From contig JAZOLO010000016.1 of the NCBI GenBank assembly GCA_045653035.1, positions 1 through 64,000 of the forward strand: a stretch of DNA of 64,000 nucleotides, given 5' to 3'. Below the pieces are notes generated by a model, which was given only the letters and a program-made list of their open reading frames with translations, was not told the origin of the DNA and did no database searches. The position numbers were made by a program, and so were the translations under genes. The DNA is from RGIG6353 sp045653035 (lineage in GTDB: Bacteria > Bacillota > Clostridia > Oscillospirales > SIG627). This document shows, in pieces, positions 50,141-57,719 of this stretch. The first letter of the stretch is position 1. Every line of letters begins with the position of its first letter.

Positions 50141-51065
50141 ATACTGTTTTTATATCTTGTTCCTTTTCAATTGTATAGGTTATGAGCTTTTCGCCGTCGG
50201 TGCTCTTAAAGGGAACTTCGGTGATACGGCGGTTCTCATAGGTGGTGTAGCAGAGTGTTAAGTCCTCTCTTGAATACGCCGAGGAATAAAGAGTCATTTC
50301 AAACTCTCCTTCTTTTACCTCAGCCGCACCTTCTATCTGCAGGGCAGACGTGAGAATGTGAAAAAATTGAGAAATGGTATCTCTTTTTGAGTTTTCCTTC
50401 ATAAAGGCAGCCCTTACAAAGCGTGAGGTTGATGAAAGGTCGCCGGGAAGTCCTATTCCTCCCATACCGCGGGAAAAGGGGGTAAGGCAGAGCTTTTTTG
50501 AAAATCTGTTTTCAGGTGCATCGCTTGTTACGTTCAGATAGAAGCGTAAAAAAGAAAGATGATGGGGAAAGGGAGGACTGTTTGCAAGTACACCTACAGG
50601 ATTATCGTAAAGTGTCAGCCCCTCTTTTGTTGATTCTATTACAAGGCTTTCTTTTTTATCTGATACAAGCCAGTGGAGTGGTGAGGGAGAGAGATTTTTG
50701 CTGAAAGATGTATTCGTTATAACAGCGTTTTCAAGTAGCTCTTTTGCTTCATTTACGCTTGTCGCTTGTGACAGAACAAATGGTATTAAAACAAAGGAAG
50801 GAATACACCTTTTATTTTCATTTTCAGGGAAGTAGTGGGCGTTTTCGGGAAAGTTCAGCCCTGCCATTCCAACCCCCTTTTCGTTCATGGCATCAAAATA
50901 GAGGGGATAACTATTCTCCACTATTCCTACGCCTATCATGGCAAGGTGCTCTTTTGTGAAAGAAAAAGGAAAACGGCGCGGTGTTATAATTACCTTTTCT
51001 CCAAAGTTATGCTCAAAATCAAGATTTCTGCCAAAGAAATTTTCAGTATTTACAGCGGTACACAT
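50139..51065 (-). CDS. Choloylglycine hydrolase family enzyme (bile salt hydrolase/penicillin acylase-like)
   Basis: 308 residues of Ntn hydrolase. Translation starts MCTAVN, so Cys2 becomes the N-terminal nucleophile after Met removal. GRNLDFE (R13, D16) and SRGMGGIGLPGDLSSTSRFV are typical of bile salt hydrolases. The segment GVLANSPPF differs from the NNP seen in many bile salt hydrolases and resembles the penicillin V acylase form, so substrate is uncertain. Cytosolic, no signal peptide. ATG at 51065 with GGAG upstream. Divergent to the ferritin-VIT gene and enclosed by an inverted repeat. Confidence 0.88.
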   Translation of the reverse strand: MCTAVNTENFFGRNLDFEHNFGEKVIITPRRFPFSFTKEHLAMIGVGIVENSYPLYFDAMNEKGVGMAGLNFPENAHYFPENENKRCIPSFVLIPFVLSQATSVNEAKELLENAVITNTSFSKNLSPSPLHWLVSDKKESLVIESTKEGLTLYDNPVGVLANSPPFPHHLSFLRFYLNVTSDAPENRFSKKLCLTPFSRGMGGIGLPGDLSSTSRFVRAAFMKENSKRDTISQFFHILTSALQIEGAAEVKEGEFEMTLYSSAYSREDLTLCYTTYENRRITEVPFKSTDGEKLITYTIEKEQDIKTV

Positions 51066-51193
51066 ATAAAACACTCCTTTTTTTATAGTATTGTCAAAAA
51101 GACAATGCTTTATAATGAAATTCATACTTGAAAAGAGGATATATATTTGATATAATTTTCCTGTAATACGTTTAACGAAAAGGAAGTAAAAAA

Positions 51194-52075
51194 ATGGAAA
51201 AAGTAATATCAAAGGAAGCTGTAGCCATAATTAAAAAGATGCAGCAAAACGAGCTGACGGAAAGCGTAATATACCGTGAAATTGCAAAATTCGCCAAGGG
51301 TGAGGAAAACCGTGCAACACTCCTTCGACTTTCTGACGAGGAGAAGGCACATTATGAAATATGGAAAAAGTACACGGGTGAAGAGCTTAAGGTGCAAAAG
51401 GGAAAGGTATTTAAATTCAAGCTTCTTGCAAGGCTTCTCGGCTTTACCTTTGCCGTAAAGCTTATGGAAAACGGTGAGGAGCTTGCACAAAAGGAGTATG
51501 AGATAATCTCGTCTGAGGTGGAGGAAAGCGTACATATCAAGGCTCAAGAGGAGGAGCACGAGGCGGCACTCCTTGAAATGCTGAATGAGGAAAGACTTCA
51601 GTACGTTGGAAGCATGGTGCTTGGTATGAATGATGCACTGGTTGAACTCACGGGTTCTCTTGCGGGCTTTACCTTTGCAATGCAGAATACAAGACTTATT
51701 GCCCTCTCGGGTCTTATTATGGGTATTTCCGCAACCTTTTCAATGGCATCGAGTGAATTTCTTTCGGCAAAGAGCGAGGGCAGAAAGGACGCCTTCAAGT
51801 CCTGTGCTTATACGGGCATTGCCTATCTTATTACGGTAGCACTTCTCATTCTTCCATATCTTCTTCTTGATAATTCACAGTATATGACGGCTCTTTTTTC
51901 GATGATAGGAGTAGTAATTCTCATAATTGCAGGCTTCACCTACTACATTTCTGTAGCACAGGGTGAGCGTTTTAAGCCGAGATTTCTTGAAATGACACTC
52001 ATTAGCGTGGGCGTTGCGGTGATTTCCTTCTTCGTGGGAATACTTGCAAAAGAGTTTCTTGGTGTAGATTTATAA
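51194..52075 (+). CDS. Ferritin-like/VIT iron (manganese) transporter
   Basis: 293 residues. The N-terminal 130 residues form a rubrerythrin/ferritin-like helical bundle with metal-ligand patterns (VIYREIAKFAKGEENR, SDEEKAHYEIWKKY, ESVHIKAQEEEHE). The C-terminal part has five membrane helices of the VIT1/CCC1 family (GMNDALVELTGSLAGFTFAMQN, ATFSMASSEFLSAKSE). The fusion resembles the iron exporter MbfA. It probably moves Fe2+ or Mn2+ out of the cytoplasm, sensing or delivering through the ferritin domain. Start ATG 51194 with AAAAGGAAG nearby. Confidence 0.88.
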   Translation: MEKVISKEAVAIIKKMQQNELTESVIYREIAKFAKGEENRATLLRLSDEEKAHYEIWKKYTGEELKVQKGKVFKFKLLARLLGFTFAVKLMENGEELAQKEYEIISSEVEESVHIKAQEEEHEAALLEMLNEERLQYVGSMVLGMNDALVELTGSLAGFTFAMQNTRLIALSGLIMGISATFSMASSEFLSAKSEGRKDAFKSCAYTGIAYLITVALLILPYLLLDNSQYMTALFSMIGVVILIIAGFTYYISVAQGERFKPRFLEMTLISVGVAVISFFVGILAKEFLGVDL

Positions 52076-52226
52076 AAAAGTCGCCTTCGGCAACTGATTA
52101 TAAAGTTCGCTTACGCTCACATTTTTTAAAGGTAGACTTTGTTTTTTACATGCAAATTGCGTAGCAATTTCCTATGTAATAAAAATTTTTAAGAGAGGGG
52201 ATTTTTTTAAAAATTCCCCTCTCTTT
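52074..52226. repeat. Right copy of the ~140-base inverted repeat
   Basis: Reverse-complement match to 50001-50140, at roughly 85 percent identity by eye over the central part. It begins at the stop of the ferritin-VIT gene. Confidence 0.8.
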
Positions 52227-52227
52227 G

Positions 52228-52312
52228 ACTCTCACGAAAAGTATATTTATTATAGTTTTTGCGGGGTTGTAAGGGGGAATGCTTTTGTAAAAAGCGTTCC
52301 CCTCTCTTAAGT
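52228..52312 (-). repeat. Repeat-family copy C with DAHP synthase terminator
   Basis: Hairpin AAGGGGGAATGCTTTT / AAAAGCGTTCCCCT (52271-52304) plus the conserved A/T-rich block, immediately after the DAHP synthase stop. Compare 65-155 and 15094-15193. Confidence 0.65.
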
Positions 52313-52314
52313 AT

Positions 52315-53343
52315 TTATAAAAGCTCTGCCATGTCGAGGATTAGTCTTTCGGTCTTTTCCCAACCAAGGCAGGGGTCGGTTATGGATTTTCCCCATACGT
52401 TCTCACCGATTTTCTGAGCACCGTCCTCAATGTAGCTTTCAATCATGAAGCCCTTTACAAGCTTTTTGATATCAGAATTATGACGGCAGGAGTGGAGTAC
52501 CTCCTTTGCAATTCGCATCTGCTCAAGGTATTTTTTACCCGAGTTCGAGTGGTTTGTATCAACGATAAGGGCAGGGTTCTGAAGTCCCGATGCGGTATAG
52601 GTCTCGGACAGGTGGAGAAGGTCCTCGTAGTGATAGTTGGGAATTGCTTCACCGTGGCGGTTTACGTAGCCTCGGAGTATGGCGTGTGCATGGGGGTTGC
52701 CCTCGGAATTTACCTCCCAACCGCGGTAGATGAAGGTGTGCTTATGCTGTGCGGCGGTAATGGAGTTCATCATAACCGAAACGTCTCCGCTTGTAGGGTT
52801 TTTCATGCCTACGGGCAGGTCAATTCCGCTTGATACAAGGCGGTGCTGTTGATTTTCCACCGACCTTGCGCCTATTGCAACGTAGCCCAGAACGTCACTT
52901 AAGTATCTGTAGTTTTCGGGGTAGAGCATTTCGTCGGCACAGGAGAAGCCAGTCTCGGCAAGAGCTCTCATGTGAAGCTCACGGATAGCGACGATGCCCT
53001 TGTACATATCGGGCTTGGCATTCGGGTCTGGCTGATGGAGCATACCCTTGTAGCCGTCACCTGTTGTACGGGGCTTGTTTGTATAAATTCTGGGCACAAT
53101 GAAAATCTTGTCCTGTACCTTTTCCTGAATGTTTCTGAGTCTTGTAATATAGTCGATTACGCTGTCCTCGTTGTCGGCAGAGCAAGGTCCAATGATAAGG
53201 ACAAGCTTGTCGTTTTTGCCCTCGAAAATCTGTTTTAATTCTATTTTACGTTTTTCCACTAAATTTTCAAGCTCGAGAGAAAGCGGATAAAGCTCCTTTA
53301 CCTCCTGCGGAATGGGAAGCTTTCTTTCAAAAATCATACTCAT
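52315..53343 (-). CDS. 3-deoxy-7-phosphoheptulonate (DAHP) synthase, AroG type
   Basis: 342 residues of class I (AroFGH) DAHP synthase, the first enzyme of the shikimate pathway, condensing phosphoenolpyruvate and erythrose 4-phosphate. Motifs: LVLIGPCSADNED (about residues 48-60), IFIVPRIYTNKPRTTGDGYKG, GMKNPTSGDV, VDTNHSNSGK and GFMIESYIEDGAQ. In Enterobacteria the three isoenzymes are fed back by Phe, Tyr or Trp. The gene is preceded by a full attenuator whose leader peptide is rich in Phe and Tyr, pointing to control by those amino acids. RBS AAAGAAAGAAGG. Confidence 0.94.
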   Translation of the reverse strand: MSMIFERKLPIPQEVKELYPLSLELENLVEKRKIELKQIFEGKNDKLVLIIGPCSADNEDSVIDYITRLRNIQEKVQDKIFIVPRIYTNKPRTTGDGYKGMLHQPDPNAKPDMYKGIVAIRELHMRALAETGFSCADEMLYPENYRYLSDVLGYVAIGARSVENQQHRLVSSGIDLPVGMKNPTSGDVSVMMNSITAAQHKHTFIYRGWEVNSEGNPHAHAILRGYVNRHGEAIPNYHYEDLLHLSETYTASGLQNPALIVDTNHSNSGKKYLEQMRIAKEVLHSCRHNSDIKKLVKGFMIESYIEDGAQKIGENVWGKSITDPCLGWEKTERLILDMAELL

Positions 53344-53372
53344 GTTAAAATCCTTCTTTCTTTAAAAAAAAT

Positions 53373-53399
53373 AAACCTCACTCTGTTACGAGTGAGGTT
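53373..53399 (-). terminator. Attenuator terminator upstream of DAHP synthase
   Basis: Perfect ten-pair stem AACCTCACTC / GAGTGAGGTT (53374-53383 and 53390-53399) with a six-base loop, followed on the minus strand by TATTTTTTTT, 30 bases before the DAHP synthase start. Confidence 0.85.
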
Positions 53400-53438
53400 C
53401 TAATTTCAAAATCAAATACTTTCTATCTCACAGGTAAC
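53385..53438 (-). promoter_or_regulatory. Antiterminator of the DAHP synthase attenuator
   Basis: GTTACCTGTGAG (53427-53438, codons 27-31 of the leader peptide) can pair with CTCACTCGTAAC (53385-53396) in the terminator 5' arm and loop, giving 10 of 12 pairs with a two-by-two internal loop. The structures are mutually exclusive. Confidence 0.7.
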
Positions 53439-53518
53439 TTTTGCACGACGGAATAAGCACAGTAAAAAAATACTGCACTAAAATAAAAAAAGAATCCTGC
53501 AAAAATATTTGTGAACAT
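53423..53518 (-). CDS. Phe/Tyr-rich leader peptide of DAHP synthase (31 aa)
   Basis: ATG start at 53518 with AAAGGA eight bases upstream, stop TAG at 53423-53425. Eleven of 31 residues are aromatic: Phe at 2, 6, 9, 10, 11, 13, 17, 18 and Tyr at 12, 19, 22, including the runs GFFFYF (residues 8-13) and FFY (17-19). Placed between a consensus promoter and a terminator, as in pheL/trpL leaders. When charged Phe or Tyr tRNA is scarce, a stalled ribosome should leave codons 27-31 free for antitermination. Confidence 0.8.
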   Translation of the reverse strand: MFTNIFAGFFFYFSAVFFYCAYSVVQKLPVR

Positions 53519-53552
53519 AGTTTTTTTCCTTTGATGGTTTTTGTTGTGCATG

Positions 53553-53581
53553 ATTATACTCTCAAGCTTCGCATTTGTCAA
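53553..53581 (-). promoter_or_regulatory. Consensus sigma-A promoter of the DAHP synthase leader
   Basis: TTGACA (53576-53581), 17-base spacer, TATAAT (53553-53558), both boxes perfect. Predicted start near 53546. Confidence 0.85.
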
Positions 53582-53598
53582 GAGATTTTTTGAAAAAA

Positions 53599-55227
53599 TT
53601 AAAGTCTTATGCTCCTCACCTTTTCGCGAAGTCTTAAAATGTGAGGCGGGGAGACTGACAGCTCGTCTATTCCCATTTCAAGAAATTCTCTTGTAAGGGA
53701 GAGGTCGGCGGCAAGCTCACCGCAAATGCCAATCCACGCACTGTGACGGTGTGCATTGTCCGTTGCTGTCTTTATAAGCCTCATCACCGCCTCGTGATGA
53801 GGGTCTGAGAACTCCTCAAGCTTTGGGTTTTGTCTGTCACAGGCGAGAGTATACTGGATAAGGTCGTTTGTTCCCACGCTGAAAAAGTCGAAAAGGGGTG
53901 CAAGTCTGTCGCTTATAATTGCGGCGGCAGGGGTCTCTATCATTATACCAAATTCTATATCACGGCTGTATGCCGTACCTTTCATTTCAAGCTCCTTTTT
54001 CACCTCACCGCAGATTTCCAGTATCCTTTCGGCCTCCCAGACACTTGTTATCATGGGAAACATTATGCCCAGGCGACCAAAGCTGGAGGCGGCAAAAAGG
54101 GCACGTAGCTGTGTTTTGAAGATTTCGGGGCGCGTGAGACAAAGCCTTATTGCACGAAGTCCAAGGGCAGGGTTTTCCTCACTGTCAAGGTTAAAGTAGG
54201 ATACTCTCTTGTCGGCACCGATATCGAGAGTTCTTATTATCACTCTTTTACCAGGCATTGCAAGGAGCACCTTTTTATATATTTCAAACTGCTCCTCCTC
54301 TGTGGGATAGTCGTCCCTTTCGAGATACAAAAACTCACTTCTGAAAAGCCCTATTCCGCCTGCATCACTTGCAAGGGTTGACCCGATATCCTCAAGAGAG
54401 CCGATATTGGCGTAAATGTTTATTCTCTTGCCGTCAAGGGTGACGTTTTCTTTGCCTCTGAGATTTTTAAGAAGCTCCTTTTTCTCTCGGCTCTCCTTTT
54501 CTTTTTCCAGAAGCTTTTTCAGGGTGTCGGTATCGGGGGATATGAATATTTCGCCCGTACCCCCGTCTACCGCTACAGTGTCACCCTCCTTTACGTTGAG
54601 AAGAAAGGAGTCTCCAACTCCTATAACAGCAGGAATGTTCATGCTCCTTGCTAAAATTGCGGTGTGAGAATTTGACGAGCCGTGTGCTGTTATAAAGCCC
54701 AGTATCTTACTTTTATCGAAAAGCACCGTTTCGGAAGGAGTGAGGTCATAGGCACATATAATCGAGGGCTCTAAAAGATTACTCATACCGCTTTTGTCCT
54801 CTGTCATGCACGATATAAGGCGGTCGGAAATGTCTTTTATGTCAATCGCACGTGACTTCATATAATGGTCGTCCATAGAGGAGAACATTTCGGAAAAATT
54901 ATTAGAGGTGAGAGATATGGCATACTCTGCATTTACCTTTTGATACTCTATAATGCTCTTTATTGACTCCGAAAAGTCCTCATCGTCAAGCATCATCATG
55001 TGAATTTGAAATATTTCAGCCCCTGTTTCTCCTACCTCACGAAGTGCCTTTTCGTAAATTTCAGAAAGTATAGCTTTCGCGTCACTACGGGCCTTTTCAA
55101 ACCTTTTTATCTCCTTTTCGGGGTCGTCTATTCCTTTACGACGAATTTTCGTTTCCTTCTTTTTGAATACTGTAACAGGACCTATTGCTATAGCCCCCGA
55201 AATACCCTTTCCGATAAATTTAAGCAT
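53599..55227 (-). CDS. ptsI: PTS enzyme I
   Basis: 542 residues. The phosphohistidine region HGSSNSHTAILAR (about residues 185-195) and the PEP-binding C-terminal barrel (GIGLFRSEFLYLERDDYPTEEEQ, GIMIETPAA, SVGTNDLIQYTLACDR) are complete. It transfers phosphate from PEP to HPr, the first step of all PTS sugar uptake. It follows ptsH by eight bases. Confidence 0.95.
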   Translation of the reverse strand: MLKFIGKGISGAIAIGPVTVFKKKETKIRRKGIDDPEKEIKRFEKARSDAKAILSEIYEKALREVGETGAEIFQIHMMMLDDEDFSESIKSIIEYQKVNAEYAISLTSNNFSEMFSSMDDHYMKSRAIDIKDISDRLISCMTEDKSGMSNLLEPSIICAYDLTPSETVLFDKSKILGFITAHGSSNSHTAILARSMNIPAVIGVGDSFLLNVKEGDTVAVDGGTGEIFISPDTDTLKKLLEKEKESREKKELLKNLRGKENVTLDGKRINIYANIGSLEDIGSTLASDAGGIGLFRSEFLYLERDDYPTEEEQFEIYKKVLLAMPGKRVIIRTLDIGADKRVSYFNLDSEENPALGLRAIRLCLTRPEIFKTQLRALFAASSFGRLGIMFPMITSVWEAERILEICGEVKKELEMKGTAYSRDIEFGIMIETPAAAIISDRLAPLFDFFSVGTNDLIQYTLACDRQNPKLEEFSDPHHEAVMRLIKTATDNAHRHSAWIGICGELAADLSLTREFLEMGIDELSVSPPHILRLREKVRSIRL

Positions 55228-55235
55228 ATATCACC

Positions 55236-55493
55236 TCAAAGATTTTTTTCAAAAAAGTCCTTTACGGCTGCCGCCGCTTCCTCCTCATCGTCGCCGAGAA
55301 CACTTACGTCAATAACGTCGCCGTTTTTAATGCCCAGCGACATGAGTGCCATAAGCTTTGTGGCATCTACTTCTCTTCCTGCTTTTTTGATAAGCACCTT
55401 GCTCTTCCACTCCCTTGCGGTTTTGGAAAGAAGCCCTGCAGGACGTGCATGAAGCCCTATTTCGTCCTTTATTTTATATTCAAAGGTTATCAT
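55236..55493 (-). CDS. ptsH: HPr phosphocarrier protein
   Basis: 85 residues. GLHARPAG supplies the active His15. The regulatory Ser46 of HPr is replaced by Lys46 (TKLMALMSLG where Firmicutes have KSIMGVMSLG), so the HPr kinase site appears lost. The protein overlaps the ptsG stop by four bases. It should work in sugar transport but not as a serine-phosphorylated catabolite co-repressor. Confidence 0.93.
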   Translation of the reverse strand: MITFEYKIKDEIGLHARPAGLLSKTAREWKSKVLIKKAGREVDATKLMALMSLGIKNGDVIDVSVLGDDEEEAAAAVKDFFEKNL

Positions 55494-57532
55494 TCTTTAC
55501 TCCTTAACTGTCCTATTTCGTCACCTACAGATACCTCTCCTGTCGCTTTCGGTTCAAAGGAAAATTCCTCTGAATTTGTCACTACCATGGGGGTTGTAAG
55601 CTTGTATCCGCTTTTCTTTATGCCGTTTATATCAAAGGTAATAAGAAGGTCGCCGCGCTTGATATCAGCCCCCTCTTTTACCGCCACCTTGAAATGAAGA
55701 CCTTTGAGTTTTACGGTATCAAGACCTACGTGGAGAAGTATTTCACCGCCATTCTCTGTCTTGATATTTATAGCGTGAGAGGTGTCGAAAACGCTGTCTA
55801 CCTTGCCGTCACAGGGTGAAAAGAGCTTGCCCTCTGTTGGAAGAAAGGCAATTCCCTCTCCGAGGATACCCTTTGAAAACGCCTCGTCCTCCACCTTGTC
55901 AAGAGGCAAAGCCTTGCCGTTCACGGGGGAGAAAAGGGGAGTGGCAGAGGTTTTGCGGGGAGCGTTATCCATGAAGGCTTCAAGGTTTGATTTCACTACT
56001 GATACGTGAGGTCCGTATATTACCTGAATACCCTGACCCTTCTTTATAACACCCGATGCACCGCTCTTTTTAAGGGCACTTTCATCGGCTTTGTTGGGGT
56101 CTTTCAGGGTGACTCTCAGTCTTGTGGCACAGCTGTCAAGGTCGGCAATATTATCTTTACCGCCAAGTCCCTGAAGGATAAGAGCACTTACGTTGTCACC
56201 CTCATGCTTACGGGTCAGATAGTCCTGCTTGGTATAAAGCTTTGATTCCTCGCCTTCTGCCTCACGCCCCGGTGTTTTGAAATCGAATTTCTTTATAAGG
56301 AAATAGAAAACGAAGTAGTAAACAACGGCATAAACAAGACCTACAAGCACTATCCATATCCAGTTGGTTTTGGAGTTTCCTTGAAGTATACCGAAAAGCG
56401 TGAGATCTATAACCCCTCCCGAAAATGTCATGCCTACGCCGACGTTTAGAATGTGCATCAGCATATAAGAAAGACCTGCAAGTATACAGTGCACGATATA
56501 CATAAGAGGTGCTACGAAAAGGAAGGTGAACTCAATGGGCTCTGTAATACCCGTAAGAATTGAGGTAAGGGATGCTGAGAGAAGAAGTCCTCCTACAAGC
56601 TTCTTCTTTTCGGGCTTTGCCGTTTTATACATAGCAAGGGCTGCGGCAGGAAGACCGAATATCATGAAGGGGAACTTACCCGACATGAAGCGTGTTGCCG
56701 ATACCGAGAAAACCTCTGTGGCTTTTGAGGCAAGCTCGGCAAAGAAGATGTTCTGTGCTCCCTGAACGAGAGTGCCGTCAACAATGACAGCCCCGCCAAG
56801 CTCTGTTTGCCAGAAGGGCATATAGAACACGTGGTGAAGTCCGAAGGGAATGAGGGCACGTTCGATTATACCGTATATCCATGTGCCCACATAGCCCGAA
56901 TTCAGCACAAGATTACCGAGTGCTGCTATTCCCGTCTGTATAGGCTGCCATATATAGAACATTAAAATTCCCACCACAAGGTAGGTGAGTGCCGAAATGA
57001 TAGGTACGAATCTTGTACCTCCGAAGAAGGATAGCACCTGGGGAAGCTTGATGGTGTAAAAACGGTTGTGAAGCGCTGCTACACCAAGACCTACGATAAT
57101 ACCGCCGAAAACACCCATTTGTAATGTTGTAATACCAAGCACCGAGGCGGTGGTGTTTTCACCGAGGGCGGCGACACCGCCGTTTATATTTATAAGGGCG
57201 GAGATGGTGGCGTTCATAACGAGAAAGGCGATAGCACCCGACAGGGCGGCGACCTCCTTTTCCTTTTTAGCCATACCTATGGCAACGCCGACGGCAAAAA
57301 GGAGAGCCAGATTGTCAAAAATGACACTGCCTGTTTTTGCCATGATGTCAAGAATTGAATAAAGTATACTGCCCTGACTTATTACTCCCGTCAGTCCGTA
57401 TTCCTCAAGAGTCGTGGGATTGGTAAAGGATGAGCCTATACCGAGAAGCAGTCCTGCAACTGGGAGCAGTGCTATGGGAAGCATAAACGACCTGCCCACT
57501 CTTTGCAGTACCGAAAAAAATTTGTCCTTCAA
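55490..57532 (-). CDS. Glucose/N-acetylglucosamine-type PTS enzyme IICBA
   Basis: 680 residues: membrane IIC domain (about 1-400), IIB domain with DSCATRLRVTL (Cys468, the phosphorylation site), and IIA domain with GKLFSPCDG and ILLHVGLDTV (active His near 595). The fused order IIC-IIB-IIA is that of PtsG and NagE; the sugar (glucose or N-acetylglucosamine) cannot be told apart here. The start is TTG at 57532, supported by GGAGGT. First gene of ptsG-ptsH-ptsI, so sugar uptake and general PTS proteins are made together. Confidence 0.93.
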   Translation of the reverse strand: MKDKFFSVLQRVGRSFMLPIALLPVAGLLLGIGSSFTNPTTLEEYGLTGVISQGSILYSILDIMAKTGSVIFDNLALLFAVGVAIGMAKKEKEVAALSGAIAFLVMNATISALININGGVAALGENTTASVLGITTLQMGVFGGIIVGLGVAALHNRFYTIKLPQVLSFFGGTRFVPIISALTYLVVGILMFYIWQPIQTGIAALGNLVLNSGYVGTWIYGIIERALIPFGLHHVFYMPFWQTELGGAVIVDGTLVQGAQNIFFAELASKATEVFSVSATRFMSGKFPFMIFGLPAAALAMYKTAKPEKKKLVGGLLLSASLTSILTGITEPIEFTFLFVAPLMYIVHCILAGLSYMLMHILNVGVGMTFSGGVIDLTLFGILQGNSKTNWIWIVLVGLVYAVVYYFVFYFLIKKFDFKTPGREAEGEESKLYTKQDYLTRKHEGDNVSALILQGLGGKDNIADLDSCATRLRVTLKDPNKADESALKKSGASGVIKKGQGIQVIYGPHVSVVKSNLEAFMDNAPRKTSATPLFSPVNGKALPLDKVEDEAFSKGILGEGIAFLPTEGKLFSPCDGKVDSVFDTSHAINIKTENGGEILLHVGLDTVKLKGLHFKVAVKEGADIKRGDLLITFDINGIKKSGYKLTTPMVVTNSEEFSFEPKATGEVSVGDEIGQLRSKE

Positions 57533-57663
57533 TGTTTTTTACCTCCGTAATTAAACTTAACCTTATTTTTTCTGCATTTCACCAAATATATGCAAAAAAA
57601 GAAAAAGTTGCAGTGAAACATGAAAGGTAGTAATATAAATTTAATGTTTGTGATATTTTGGTA

Positions 57664-57692
57664 TTGCTTTTATTCTAGTTTTAGAATATAAT
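57664..57692 (+). promoter_or_regulatory. Sigma-A promoter for the DpnII-like operon
   Basis: TTGCTT (57664-57669), 17-base spacer, TATAAT (57687-57692), 28 bases before the methylase ATG. Confidence 0.6.
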
Positions 57693-57719
57693 ATATTCAA
57701 AGAACCTAGGAGGGATTGT

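Noticed and set aside
53344..53546. T-box riboswitch before DAHP synthase
   Set aside because: I found no T-box sequence or specifier-loop layout, whereas a translated Phe/Tyr leader with an antiterminator is complete.
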